Assembly: GCA_963995505.1 (NCBI GenBank)
Contig: OZ023180.1
Span: 13,654,689 to 13,718,688, forward strand
Length of the DNA: 64,000 nucleotides
Source of the DNA: Hypericum androsaemum
Lineage: Eukaryota; Streptophyta; Magnoliopsida; Malpighiales; Hypericaceae
Reading direction: 5' to 3'
Part shown: piece by piece, positions 10,813 to 23,563 of the stretch
How positions within the stretch are numbered: position 1 is the stretch's first letter
Layout: every line of letters starts with the position of its first letter
Translations under genes and position numbers: made by a program
The notes under the pieces: model-generated
What the model was told of the DNA's origin: nothing
What the model saw: only the letters and a program-made list of their open reading frames with translations
Databases searched by the model: none

Positions 10813-13686
10813 CAAAATCAATTAAACGAGATACGATTAGTCGGCTGTTTGTTTGATCCATTTGTCAACTCCTTAATTTAATAACAAGATAACATAGCTC
10901 CTCGGGCACACTTTCCAATGGGGTGGCACTTCCGGAGATTCGGCCGCTTTTCTTTTTCTACCCTTTTTTAGAGGTTCTTTCTTCTTCTTTTTCTTTGATT
11001 AGATCAACGACCGGTAGCTTTTTTCTGATTTCAAGGCTTTTTTCCGGCTTCCGTTTTATTTTTGTTATTTTTATGATTTTTCTGGGATTATTATTTTCTG
11101 GGGCGAGATTTTTTTTGTTTCTGGATATTTGGTAGCGGGAGTTGAATTTTTGCGTGAACGTGATTTGCCTAAACTCTTCTCTCTGTATTAAATTGAATTC
11201 ATTTATCTACCGTCTTTTCATTAATATTGCTCATTACTACTTGATTTTTAAACTATATTTACGAAGAACAATTTCATCAAGTATGGGATTGTCTAAACAA
11301 ACCTAAGATGAGATTAAAAGATTCAATGGTTGCAAGTCTAGATTTCTGTCACACATTCTTACTTATTGATGAAATTCATGTGAATAAAAGAAAACGAAGA
11401 GTTTGTTAAACTTAGATGGGTAATGAAATAGTTGTACCATTTCGATTCATTATAAATGTAATAATCTTAAATATTTATTGGAAGAGTTAATATCATTCAT
11501 AAATTATATCTGATTCGAAACTAAATTAGTCAACATAATAAATTTTCGAATATTAGGTGATTCAAACCAAACAAATATTTTGCCCGTCTAGTTTTTTTTA
11601 TGCTTACCGTCTAGTGGAAACTCGGTAATCTATCTAGTAAAGGACTACTTGATATATATGAGTTAGTCCATCTCCAAGAGTATTTTATCGCATTCGTAAT
11701 TTGATGAGCCAAATGTTGATATGATGTGATGTGGCCCCAGAAGGTTTAGTAAACTGGTAATATATCAAATCAACCAAACTATTACGTGTAATACTTATCC
11801 TAAACACCGCATCTATGCTTTTGAAAACCATGAGAAAGATTCAAAGACCACCATAAATTTACTCAACCACTAGATTATTAACTTATGAAGATAAGGATGG
11901 AAACATATTTATTAATTAGTTTTATGTTTTAGATTATTATTATGTGTTTTATTTATAGTAGGATTCTAGTTAATAGATTTATTTTGGTTCTTTATAAATA
12001 TGACATTGGTTGAATTGATTATAAAATTTAGAATTTTCCTACTTGTCTTGTCTTTCCGATTGTTCTCTTGCGAGTCTACGGAAGAAGTCACTATCATTGT
12101 GTTCTATACATTTTCGCCTGCATCATTAACTAAATATAAACATGCTGCTGTCTTATAAAAAACAGAAAAAAAAATACATTAATGTGATTGAGAAGAAACC
12201 CATGAAATCGAGTAAATGCAATCACTTTCATTTGCTCCAGCGTTCCAATCAATGGATAAGAAAACAGAAATAATATTAATATCCCACCAAACACAATCGA
12301 GCCTTGCAATAGCCATAGGGTCAATCAATATTATTATTTCCACCAAAAAAAATCAATATTATTATCTTTGCGGATACAAACGAAATGTCAGGGATAGGCC
12401 TTAGGGATGCACTCCATCCCCTATCTATACAATAATTATAGTAGAGCCATAAAATATAAAGTCATATTTAAAGAGGGCACCAAAGTCCAAACAAAAGATA
12501 TTTTTAAAAGGTTACCTAAACAAAAGATTAGATGAGTATGACGCGTCATGTTGCAAAATCCATCAACTTTTACCAAATAATGGTATCAACAAAAATATAA
12601 ATTAATTCTGTCAAAAAAACATAAATATAAATTAATATAGTAAATTAGTATGATTTCGTTATTTTTTAGATTCATAAGTTAGCAATACTTCTAATTTATT
12701 TGTACATAGTTTTTCCCTAAATTTTATTTAGAATGATTGGTTCAAACATTATCACTTTATTTGTCATGACTACCATAAATTGGTTTCATTCAATCTAAAT
12801 TGAATATCCAAAACGTGTCTATATAAGTCTCATTTTAAATGAGAATCTTCATTCATGTGATATTCATATAAATAGAAAAGGAAATTTGGCTTGATAGTTA
12901 CCATAAATTGTCAGAAGTTGAAAATTTAATATCTGACAGGTGTAAATTATGATGTAAAAATTTACTTTAAAAAATTAAAATCTTCTACGAGAAAAGCATA
13001 TTAAATAGTTTATTATCATGATATTAAATTGATTGCAGTAGATGGATGATATATAACTTTTATTATTTATAGAATTGTTAACTTCTTTTTTTGTGCTTTC
13101 AGCGTTTGTAAGCCATCTCACCATTTTTCGTTCTACGAGTTGGTAGAGTGGGAATCCTTGTTTCAAATTTCAATTAGACATGAGAGTGGACTTCAAGCCC
13201 AATGCATCGTAGGTTCCAGCCTAGCCCAATACGGAGCTTGCGGAGGTCCTTTAACAGGGATAATCATACGACTTAAACCTATGAACCTTCTTAATTGAAT
13301 ATAAATTCCTTACCACTCGAACCAACTCTCAGAGAATCAAAAGTCTAAACCCAACAACTGCACACTTCTGAACCATAGGGATTATTTTTCCACCACTTCA
13401 CTTGACCATGAACAAAAATGTTCAGTTCATGCCAATCGCCTGCTTGCGCATAAATGTTCGGTTTAATTTACAAGGCAGCGTACAATTGCTCACAAAATCA
13501 GTCCGACAATGGGATGGCCCCTTCCGCACGGGTATCGGCTTTCAAGATTTAACCAGCAGCAATCACCTTGAGCACGAGGACATAACAAGGGCCAAAACTG
13601 ATGAATGTTTGATAAACACGAATCGTTGATTCTCAACTTCGTGCACGATTCGAATGCCGAGTGCAGTTGCCAGAAGCTTTGACTGA
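10813..13686. other. Intergenic AT-rich region; no gene seen
   Basis: It lies between the distal RMA promoter and the 3' end of the pTAC6-like gene. Open frames (10923-11135, 12216-12404, 12975-13166) are low-complexity and unsupported. A T-rich stretch at 10940-11110 could be a degenerate leader or repeat. Nothing else is recognisable. Confidence 0.5.
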
Positions 13687-15900
13687 TCAGAACCAATTTG
13701 ATACCTCGTAGTCTCGTAGGTTACTGAGATGAGTCTCCATCTCTTCTCTCGTCCTGGCCCAATCTCTTTTATGTATTACCGTCGTCGCGTCCTCCCTGTG
13801 GCTCTGATATCACCAAAGTCAACTTTTATGAGCCGGTGAATGATAGAGAAACAGAAAGGGCAGGCATCAATCTCATATATACTCACAGAAGGAATTATTT
13901 TGAAGGTGTCCCCACCATCTCGAACCACAAGCAAGTCGTCTTTCCTGTCTCGGTTTCTTCCTTCTGGGATAGTAACCTGCAAACACGTTTAGAAGTAAGA
14001 TAAAGAACAATGAACCGAACCGCTATACAATGTTAGACACAACGGAAAGAGATTTTAGAGAGTGTTCAATTAAGCTTTGCTCGCCTGATGGGCAGACATA
14101 ACAGATGGATTCAGTGAGAATGGTTTTATCAGAGACAATCCAACAACTGGCTTGAAGTTAAGTTTACAACAGTCAACAGCCGCAATTAGTGTTCGCCAAA
14201 GTATCTTCTTTTCCCTTTTTTGGATGCCGTAGGTACATCGTTTATCATAAATAATGAGAGGATAGCTGCAGATACGTTGTCCCAGCTATAAAGAAGATTA
14301 CTCCAACCTTCATCCTTCATGTACTAGGCGGTGGAATCAAAAGAGAAACAACTACTACGTACCGTTTTATAAGTGGAATAATTAAACAGCTATGTAAGTT
14401 GAAAAGATGGAGGAAACATGTCCCGTGTTCTTGCAGTAAGAACATCTTGAAGGACTTAGTAACTAAGCCATTTGGAAAAGGATCCAAACAAAGGGAATTA
14501 ACTATTTTCCAAAGAAGTGAAAGCCGGTTCAGAAAATCAAATGCTTACCACAACTCTTGCTCTTGTTATGGACCTGGTCTGGGAATCAATAACATAGATT
14601 TCTTCAAAGTCTAGGAAAAAATCAGGATCACCTACTCTTCTATTTCTGTAATGCTTCTTCAAGAAAACCTGCATCAAATGACCAAGAAACGGTGACAATC
14701 CAGGAGAATAAGAAGCGTATATTCCTCTCACGAGCTATATTTACCTTCATAACCTCCGTGTTTGACTTGTACAGTGGATCACGAGGCGCATCAATAGGAG
14801 GCTCTGTCACATTGATACATGAGAAATCGCTCTGTGCGCACCGAATGTACTGCAAGTTGCCAGAAAGTAAAACCAATACTAATCAGTACCATTTCCCATA
14901 AAAAGAACTGCTGCAAATGAGGTTACTTTCATTAACAAAATCTACGGCAAACAAAAATCAATCGAACTTCAGCATAACTGCTACAAGCTACCTAAAAATG
15001 GCATTCTCGTTCCACATCCGCCGTAAAAGTTAAATCCAGGATAACCAGATACGCTCACCTTTTCTGGCAACGGAGAAAGAACCTTCGGTATAGAATACAC
15101 ATCTGTATCTGGAGGAGTAACATACATCTAAAAAACCACAAAAGCAAAAACAAGAAGATGAAAGTTAGAACAATATCTCTCCTTTGCGCCAACCAACAAA
15201 ATCGAAAACAAGCATAGCATGCCTCTCGCCACTACACGCCCCCACCACACAAGTAATAGCACCTCGGACTTGAGGACACGAACTGCCAACAAGAACCAAT
15301 TCATCGAGTCTCGTTTCGTGGCAATGTAGGTTCATATAAGAATCAATTCGACTTCCCTAAGGCCTGACTCAATAACTGAAGTAAAGCATCATCAATTAGG
15401 AACAAGCAAGATCCTATCTCTGTCTCTCTCTCTCTCACCTCCCTGAAGTCGTAGACATCGTTATCCGCATCGGGCGGCTTCCGGATAAAGAAGTCGCAGT
15501 CGAACAAGCAGATCTTGTGGAACTCGTCCTCGTTGATCTTGTGGGCAACCACCTTGTCCGGGTCCCAGCCGCGCGTGGAGACGAAGCTGTTGCTGTCCAC
15601 GAAGGCGATGTCCCCGTCGGAGAAGGGGGGGCGGAGGGGGTCGTACTCGACGTCGTAGTCCTTCTTGTTGTCGAACTCGACGAGGGCGTCGTCGTCGTAC
15701 ATGTAGTCGTCCGGGGAGCCGGCGTCGGAGTCGTCCCCACGGGTTACGACGGAGGAGAGGGACTCGCGGGTGAGGGGGTTGAAGAAGTGGGTTTGGAGTG
15801 GGTAGTTGTTGAATTGGAAATGCTGGACGCGTTGCTCGGAGGGCCTGTTCTGCTGCGGCGGTGGGAGAGAGCAGAGGAGGAGGGAGGCGACGATTGTCAT
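13687..15900 (-). CDS. PTAC6: Plastid transcriptionally active chromosome protein 6 / PAP8-like
   Basis: There are six exons (15439-15900, 15059-15127, 14745-14849, 14549-14668, 13887-13976, 13687-13803), all joined in phase 0 by GT-AG introns, giving 320 residues. The N-terminus (MTIVASLLLCSLPPPQQ...) fits a chloroplast transit peptide. An acidic stretch (DDYMYDDDALVEFD) and a conserved core follow: FHKICLFDCDFFIRKPPDAD, MYVTPPDTDVYSIPKVL, DPDFFLDFEEIYVID and the C-terminal LRDYEVSNWF. No catalytic motif is visible. Family assignment rests on recalled similarity to Arabidopsis At1g21600, a subunit associated with the plastid-encoded RNA polymerase; length agrees (about 328). The gene model is firm; the name is somewhat less so. 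Confidence 0.8.
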
Positions 15901-16338
15901 TTTGGGGGAGTCGGGTTTTGGATAAGGGTTTAGTTGCTCTCTCTTCCTTTTATTCCCAAAACCTCTGAAGCAAAAAACCAAAGGCAAAATATCCTCTACT
16001 ATCTCATAATTAAGGGTATGATTCATGATATTTACAAAATTATTTTATCGTATTTGCTCTTTATCTACGATTTAGTCTCTCCATTGTTCAAATGCATTAT
16101 AAAATCTTTCGTATTTGATTTTATTATACTCTCAAATTTTTTACTAATATCATAAATCTATTTTCATATAAATGACTTATATACCCTTATCAAAAATCAA
16201 TAAAAGAATCAAATAAAATGGTACAACCATCTCCTTCTCGCCGTCCACCGTATCCGGTATAACTGGCTTCCACCGGAGCCCGTCTTCAGCGCCATCAGCA
16301 CCCGCCAGAACGGCTGGTGGAGAGTCACCGGCGACGGG

Positions 16339-16392
16339 CAGTATTGTTCATCTTAGTGCAGTATTGTTCATCTTAGTGCAGTATTGTTCATC
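16339..16392. repeat. Short tandem repeat, 20-bp unit, 2.7 copies
   Basis: CAGTATTGTTCATCTTAGTG is repeated twice exactly, with a third partial copy. It lies inside the parvulin-carrying element. Confidence 0.9.
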
Positions 16393-16469
16393 GACCCAAC
16401 TTGATCGACGATGCAAGGTGGAACACGCCGGCGCTGCCCAATCTCCAGCCCTCGACGGTGGCGAGCAAA

Positions 16470-16700
16470 AGTCCCCAATTTCCAGTCGTCTGTCTAACTC
16501 GTTCCCCAATCTGCTTAAGGAAAACAGACATAGGTCGCCACCGCGCTTGGCGGAGCTCCAATCGGAGACCCGGGATGCGACATCGTTGAACTTGGCATTC
16601 CCCGAGACGATGTCATTGCAGATCTGCTTGAGCTGGGATACGGCAGCGTTCATCAAGGCGTCCCTCTTTAATCTGGCGTCGTATTGTTTGTCTCGAGGGG
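16470..16700 (-). pseudogene. Pin1-type parvulin (peptidyl-prolyl isomerase) fragment
   Basis: The minus-strand frame reads ...NAAVSQLKQICNDIVSGN, then KFNDVASRVSDWSSAKRGGD, which is the central part of plant PIN1 parvulins (AVSQLK..., DIVSGK..F.DVA.R.SDCSSAKRGGDLG). The conserved Cys of SDCSSAKRGGD is Trp here. Homology stops after RGGDL: the FGRGQM..PFE and GVHII segments are absent, and the N-terminal ASHIL part is missing. It is therefore a truncated copy with no expected isomerase activity, probably captured by the surrounding element. Confidence 0.75.
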
Positions 16701-17836
16701 GATCCAACAGCATTTGTCTTTGTGAGGGAAATGGTGTTTTGAATATCTGTCCCTCCCCCCTCAGCCACAGCTTGGGGGAGGTGGTGGCGAGAGGAAGGCG
16801 GGTGTGAATCTCTTGAGCTTTGAAATGGTGCAGAGGTTTGAGAGGAAGGGGATGAACTTGTTGGAGTGATTTTGTCATCGTCGGTGTAAGAAATCATTGC
16901 CGGGACTGGCCGGAAAGAGAGACATTGAGAGAAAGGGGACGAACTTGTGTTTTTTGTCGCTTCGATGATAAAAATGAAAAAATAATGGATGATGTTGGCG
17001 AGGGACTGATAGTATAACAAAACCAAACACAAAAAATTTTATAATGTATTTTGATAATCGATGGACGAAATCGTAAATAAAACTATATAAAAAAGACCCC
17101 ATAAATTATAATCTTCCCATTCGAACGTTAAGAAACTCTCCAAATATTATATAACAAAAATGAATAACGAATAAATTGTAACGTTTTTAACGATATATTT
17201 TTACCTTGATGTTTTCAAATATTTGTATTAAGTTCATGTCCTATAAATAATGAACTCTTTTTTATCTTCTTTGATAGGCGGCTCTTATTTGTTTAGTATT
17301 CTACTATTATATTATGGATAAAAATAACATGCAAGTACGAAACTCTTGTGCATGTATCCACTTTGAAACGCAAACAATCTAATAATTATTTATCAATTAA
17401 ACTACACAGACCACAAGGTCGATCAAAGAATTACTTTATCTAACACGTAACAGATATAAAATCAACTTGTCTGTTATTTGTTTCGACGGGTGGTATTCAA
17501 GAACTATTAATTGTTAATTTTATTTCGAAGAAATCGTTTCTTTTGTAAAACGTGAGAATGGATGTTTATGAAGTCTGTTCTCATCATTTCCTCTCATACG
17601 TATTCCGCATTTTCTGCACTTATCCGCTAGAAATAGCCAAAATAACGAAGACGGAGGCCAAAAATGGTGCCAGGACAAAAAGAGAGAGAGAGAGAAAAAA
17701 AAGAATTTATTGAGACAGTAAAAGAGAGGGCTAACTAGTTGGTTGCCGGGGAGGCGTTGGGGAGGAGATCGTTGCCATCTCCTTGTGAAAAAACAAGAAG
17801 AATTGTAGAAATTAAATTTAAGAAAAAAAGAACATT

Positions 17837-18696
17837 ATGGGTTATGGCTATTGGCTTCCTGTCGCCTTCTTCCTCTTCGTGGCTGGACTTGCTCATTCCT
17901 CCCCTTTCATTTCGTGTAAGAAAAATAATCATTAACCATCTTCTTGTTCTTTTTTAATGAGAATCCACCTCCTATATTTTTTTTCTTTTTTTTTTTGGAA
18001 CGGTAAAAATTTTATTCCAAATCGAAAATTTACACGTTTATTCGTGATGTTTTGGTTATAATTAATAAGGCGTTATAATCACATTTTCTTAATTTCTATT
18101 TGTCTTGAAAATTGGAAACAGATGATGCGCTCCAAGTTCATGGAGGCATTGGTCGCTCCCTCCTTCAGACCCTTAAACGTAAGCCATTTCCATTTCCCTT
18201 GCTCCTAGGTGGAATTGTAATTTGTGATCATGATGATGAATTAATTAACTTGGAACCCCTCCACCATTAACCCGTATCTCAATACCGCTATATTTACAAA
18301 ACTCGAACTCGGAAATTCGTTTTTGTTGCAGCATGCAACGTGAGCTTCCAGGACATGGACTACACGGTCCTGACAAACAACTGCAAGGGGCCAACATACC
18401 CAGCAAAGGAGTGTTGCAACGCCTTCAAGGAGTTCATCTGCCCCGTCGTGGATTCCTTCAACGACGAGACCTCGGATTGCGCCACCACCGCCTTCAGCTA
18501 CATCAACCTCTACGGCAAGTACCCTCCTGGCCTCTTCGCCAACGAGTGCGTCGAAGGCAAGGAGGGCCTCGACTGCAACACCGTCACCCAGACAAAGGAC
18601 CAGAAGAGCAGTGCCCCAGTTGGGTCCACTGCTTCTTTCCCGTTCGTCGTCGTCGCCGCTGCGTCGCTGGTCGTCTTCTCTTTCCAGTTGTTCTAG
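17837..18696 (+). CDS. LORELEI-like GPI-anchored protein (LLG family)
   Basis: Exons 17837-17915, 18122-18178 and 18332-18696 join through GT-AG introns into 166 residues. A signal peptide covers about residues 1-21 (WLPVAFFLFVAGLAHS). The mature domain has eight cysteines with the LLG signature: NNCKGPTYPAKECCNAFKEF, SDCATTAFSYINLYGKYPPG and LFANECVEGKEGLDC. A Ser/Thr-rich spacer and a hydrophobic tail (FPFVVVAAASLVVFSFQLF) form a GPI-addition signal. LLG proteins chaperone FERONIA-type receptor kinases and act as RALF co-receptors at the plasma membrane. Next to an RMA gene, as LLG3 is to RMA2 in Arabidopsis (from memory). Confidence 0.93.
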
Positions 18697-19953
18697 TTGA
18701 TGATGGTCGCATTTGTAACGGTGTGGAATTGAGGAGAATGAAGGGGGTTCCATCGGATGTTTATGTTTATTTGAATGGAAAAGTAGGAATACGCTCCTTC
18801 AACAATCCTGGTGGCTAATAATTATAGACCAATAAGTCTCGAGTTTTTTTCTTTGCGAACATAACAGTGTTAAATATATGTTGTAAGAACATCGCCACAT
18901 TTTAAAAATTCTATCGACTTTAGTTACCCGTTTAGCTTCTGAACCCGCATGTGTCCGCATAACATGTAATGATCGTTTTAATGGATGGTTGCTAATAATC
19001 AACTGCCACAATCGTGTGATTTCCCCGGGCGCGAGTTGTGGGCTTCAATTGATTACAAGTTACAATGAGCTTGTTACAACCCTATATCTCAGCTCTGAGA
19101 GCCCATAAGATGCAAATCCGACAGCCCATAGCTAAGAAAAGGATGGCCCAAGCAATTTCCGATTTGCTACAGAAGGAAGGATTTTTCTGGAAAAAAATAT
19201 ATAACTTGAAAAAATAATTCGGTTAAAAATCACTTTATTTCCATTTGATTTCACTCTATCTTGTAATTCAAAATTCTCTGACCAAATGAGAAAGTTTTTA
19301 CTTGAATTCAACCAAGTGACATCCGCTGATCTAAGTTACTTGAACTATCTAGCATGTCATAAATTTTATTTACATGTCATATCATATCATTAATTTCTTT
19401 CAAATTTTAAGCCACTTCGCTAATTTGAGAGAAAATAAGATAAATTAGGTAAAATTCAGATTACAGTACAAACCGGGGGAGACCAACAATATGCATATTC
19501 GATGGTATCAGATACAGATAAAATAAATAATATGATATAACTACTTATAATATGACATGACACTCAAATAACTCGAATATGGAGCTTTCCAAACACTAAG
19601 AAACCACGGTGTTATAGAGTGCCAGCCAATAGAAAGCTACAGTTTGTTAACGGGTAAAATGACGCACCTTAAAAAAGCCAACGGTGCAACGTGAATAGAA
19701 TGGCACTACTCGTGGCTGAGGTGGCAGTGAAGGAAAATAAAACACGCCGAAAGGTGGCTACCATTTGTAATGTCAAAATATCAATGTCACAGTCATTCAA
19801 AGGTCAAAGCCAACAATTATTACACTTAAAAAAACAATTATTACAGGGATTTGCATCATTGCATCCGGGTAGAACCTTTCCTTTGCATCTTTTATCTCTT
19901 TGGTTGATAACGAATATGCATTCACACAATTAAATTTGTTAAAGTCTGGTAGA
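18697..19953. other. Intergenic region; no gene seen
   Basis: LLG 3' flank followed by AT-rich sequence up to the edge of the Copia insertion. ORFs at 18799-19011 and 19691-19933 lack any support. Confidence 0.5.
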
Positions 19954-19959
19954 ACATTT

Positions 19960-20425
19960 TGTTAGAAAATAATAATAGTCTGGCAATCATAAAGAATGAA
20001 ATCAAAATAAGAAAATAAGTGATTTGGTAACCGAATTCGTCAAGAATGATTACGTATGACGGCGTGCCAAGCCGGAATTTTTTCGCTGGGCTTCTTGTAC
20101 ATCAATACACTTTTTTGTCACATATTACAATGAGTTTACATGGGTTTATATAGAGGAGCAACTCTGAATTAGGTTTAGAGTCCGAGCCGAAACAAAACAG
20201 GAAATCGTTTTAAGCTAGCGCAGGCATGCCTGGCGGGGCGGTCGCCAACCTCCTGGCATCTGCTAGGGCCCCGATTCTGCCAGCCCCTTGGCGTGCGCCA
20301 GCTCCTTCAGCTCCAAAACGCGCCTGGCACTCGTCAGACCCTTTAGCGAGTGCGGGTACTCTTGCGTAGTCTTCATTCGATCATCCAACGCCTTCTCCAA
20401 GCACTTATCGGGCTCCATAACCCAA
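19960..20425 (-). repeat. 3' LTR of the minus-strand Copia element
   Basis: It matches 23564-24045 with many substitutions and small indels, so the insertion is old. A purine-rich tract (GAAGGGAGATCG on the minus strand) sits at its inner edge as the polypurine tract. The outer flank ACATTT recurs beyond the other LTR. Confidence 0.8.
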
Positions 20426-20429
20426 CGAT

Positions 20430-21050
20430 CTCCCTTCTGGAGACTGACCTCATCACTTGTCATCCTTCACTAGATCACCCTCTTCTCTACTCGGCACGCC
20501 AGACCTCTTCTTAGTTCACTAGGCCAACTGAAGCCATGTTTAGCTTCATTTTCTCCAAGGTAACCACCTTGGTCAACATGTCTGCAGGATTCACACTTGC
20601 TTGAATGTTCTCAAGCTCAATATCTTCTTTTCCAAGAGATGCCGTATGTAGTGATACCTCAACTCAATATGCTTAGTCCTTGAGTGGAGGACAAAACTCT
20701 TTGCCAAGTGAATCGCACTCTGGCTGTCATTGTGGAGTATATTGTCATTTTGCTCCGTCCCCAACTCACCCCCAAAATTCTACAACCATACCATCTCTTT
20801 GCTTGCTTCCGTCACTGTCACATACTCACTTTCTGCAGTTGACAAAGCCACCATCTCTTGCAACTTCGAAGCCCAGGAGATCGCTGTCCCTCTCAGCGTA
20901 AACACATACCATACATTGCTCCTTTCCCATCAAGGTCACTGGACCCCAAGTTCACGTCAACATATCCTGTCAGCTTCACTTCACTGCTCTGGAAGCATAG
21001 GGCCTTCTCAGTAGTACCTCTCAAGTACTCAAGGATCTGTTGAAATCTCT
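20430..21050 (-). pseudogene. Copia RNase H remnant
   Basis: Conceptual translation on the minus strand shows the end of reverse transcriptase (ILEYLRGTTEKAL) and the RNase H tail (RTKHIELRYHYIR), with frameshifts. It is the 3' end of pol, next to the 3' LTR. Confidence 0.6.
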
Positions 21051-21302
21051 TCACAACCAGTCTCGCTTCGTAATGCTGTGTGCCATCTGCCTCAACTCTA
21101 TATACCTACTTATTTTACAGAGCCAACTTATCTTTTGGGAGTTGGATCAGTTCCCAACTCTCATTACTCCTCTCCATCTCGTCATCCATTGCAAGCTTCC
21201 TTGCGGACCAGCTCACTTCGATGTGCTTCTGCAAAATCTTTCAGTTCTCCTCCATCTATCAAAAGGAGATAGTAGTTAGCTGGTGAATACCTATCCGGTG
21301 AT

Positions 21303-22350
21303 TCACACTGCCTGGTAGTTCTCCGCTGCAGAACCACTGACAGTGGAGAACTTGGTTCTGCCTCCTCTCTGACCTCCTGGCCATTTAGTACTTTCTTGCT
21401 CCCATCCAAAATTTGAGATGTCTAACTCAACCAACTGATTTCTAGAACCCTCCACATCAGATGCATTCCCCATGTCTCTGCACAACATCTTCTCATTGAA
21501 TACGCCATCTCGACTATGAATGATTTTGCGGTTTTCCTCATCCCAAAATTTGAAGCAAAAATCATCTCCTCCATATCCAATGAATGTACACTTCGTGGAC
21601 TTGGAATCCAGCTTTCTTTTCTCAGCTGCATCAATATGAACATACGAAACAAAACCAAATACACGAAGATAGGATAGATCAACCGCCTTACCACTCCAAG
21701 CCTCTTCCGGTATCCCATTCGCCAAAGGAGCTGATAGTCCTCTATTAATCAAGAACGCAGCTGTGTTGACTACATCCATCCAAAATATCTTTGGTAGCCC
21801 ACACTTCAATCTCATGGCACTGGCTCTCTCATTGAGCATCTTGTTCATCCTCTCTGTGATGCCATTCTGCTGGGGGATTTTAGCTACTGTCTTCTCCAAG
21901 CGAATTTGATTCGTTGTACAGTACTCTTTGAACTCTTGGAGCTCACACTCTCTGCCATTATCCGATCTCAAGCACTTTACCTTAAGACCTATCTCTTTCT
22001 CAACTAGGGCTTTCCACTTTCTAAAGGTGTCGAAGGCACCAGACTTGTGTTCCAGAAAGTATACCCATACCTTCCTTGTGGAATCATTAATGTAGGTCAT
22101 GTAATACAATGTACCACCCAAGGATGCCACTAGTGTCAGATCCCACAAATCACGGTGGACCAACTCAAGCTTCTGCTCCTTCAGGGACCTGCCACCTATT
22201 GAAAAGCTCACCCTCTTATGCCTTCCAAGGACACAATGCTCATACAGACCGATATCAACTAATTTTAAGCCTGGTAGCTTCCTTTTCGAACACATCACCT
22301 TCATCCCCTTCTCACTCATGTGGCCAAGTCGACTATGTCATAAATCTGCA
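21303..22350 (-). pseudogene. Copia integrase remnant
   Basis: An open frame covers the integrase core: the zinc-binding H(S)RLGHMSEKGM region, LVHRDLWDL, LRSDNGRECELQEFKEYC and the catalytic-Glu region QQNGITERMNKMLNERAS. The conserved Trp just before HSRLGH is a TGA stop. The C-terminal part (FGFVSYVHI...CTFIGYG) is present. The frame ends where reverse transcriptase should begin. Confidence 0.85.
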
Positions 22351-22555
22351 TCATCTGCTCCACCTGTAAGACTAATGCTATCATAAGTGTTCTTTGTCAT
22401 ATACAACATACCTTCTTTCATACCTCGAGCTACTACCACAGCTCCCTTGGTGATTTTTCATGATCTGCATCCAAAGGTCACCACATAACCTTCATCATCC
22501 AGCTGCCTCACAGAAAGTAAATTCCTCTTCAACCGAGGAATATGCCTCACTTCCT

Positions 22556-23540
22556 TCAACCGCAGCAAAGATAAATCTTGCCATAATCACCTGCTAGATA
22601 AATCTTGCCATAATCACCTAGGATATACTGTTCCATCATCCATCCGTCACTGCATGAATGAAACGAAGCTCTAGAATCCAGCACCCACGTCTCTAATAGA
22701 CTGCTCACACTCAGGCTCAATACTTCCCCATGGTCATCTATTGCTGTGATATATGACTTTTTCTCCCTCTTTGGTACCGTACACTGATCTTGAAAGTGAC
22801 CATACTGATTACAATTCCAGCACTGAACAGAGTTCTTGTCCTTCCTTGATCCCTTCCTCGATTTAGACTTCGACCTGCTCCAGTCCTTCTTTGACTTTTC
22901 CCTTGATTCAGACCTCCCCATATTTTCCGCACTCAAAGCTGCACCTGAGACTACTCCGGATTCTCTCCTGCGGATCTCTTCGCTCATGATCAAATCACTC
23001 ACCTCGTCCAACTTAAGCTGTACCTTCTCCGTTGAGGCACTGACTACAGTAACAGTACCATTCGAGCTATCAAGTAAAGAACTCAGCAAAATAAGGGCTT
23101 GTACCTCATCATCGAAGTTGATCTTAACCGAGCTCAACATGGCAATCGTTGTGTTGAACTCGTTAAGATGCTTGACTACCATCGTACTCTGCCATTTTGA
23201 GGTTGAATAACCTCTTCATCAGGTGCACCTTGTTTGTAGCTGATGACTTCTCGTGCATCTCAGACAAAGTCTCCAGCATCTCCTTGGTAGTATTTGATTT
23301 TACCGTATGCAAGACAACTTCATGGATAACGACAAGCGCACCACGCTCATTGCCTTCCTGTCCAGCAAACTCCACTCTTCTTCCTTCATGTCTTTGGGCT
23401 TGTTCCCACCAAGAGGCAGGTGCAAATCCTTTCCATACAGAGAGTCCTTTATCTGCATCTTTTAGATTCTGTAGTCCATGTCATCGAACTTCTCGATAGG
23501 TGACTTCCCTTCACCCATCATGACTGCTCCTACAGCCCCT
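22556..23540 (-). pseudogene. Copia gag-protease remnant
   Basis: Gag residues (LMKRLFNLKMAEYDG, LNEFNTTIAMLSSV) are split over two frames around 23175. A CCHC zinc knuckle (CWNCNQYGHFQDQC) follows a basic Lys/Arg/Ser-rich stretch. The protease motif reads WVLDSRASFHSC instead of the usual DSGA, so the active-site Gly is Arg. A 24-bp piece (AGATAAATCTTGCCATAATC...) is duplicated at about 22569-22618. Confidence 0.85.
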
Positions 23541-23563
23541 AACCTTCAAGCTCTGATACCAAT

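Larger units (their letters stand above)
15980..17120. mobile_element. Pack-MULE-like element carrying a parvulin gene fragment
   Basis: Diverged inverted repeats of about 150 bp lie at roughly 15985-16145 and 16970-17120: the left arm's TACGATTTAGTCTCTCCATTG and CATTATAAAATCTTTCGTAT are mirrored by the reverse complement of the right arm. Between them sits GC-richer DNA including a Pin1-like coding fragment. I could not fix exact ends or a 9-bp duplication, so the MULE class is inferred from the long subterminal inverted repeats and the captured gene piece. The left end lies within about 80 bp of the pTAC6-like start codon. Confidence 0.55.

Noticed and set aside
10923..11135. 70-residue Phe-rich ORF
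   Set aside because: Translation of a T-rich tract; low complexity.
15517..15933. 138-residue plus-strand ORF of Val/Gly/Glu-rich sequence
   Set aside because: Antisense shadow of the pTAC6-like first exon; low-complexity composition.
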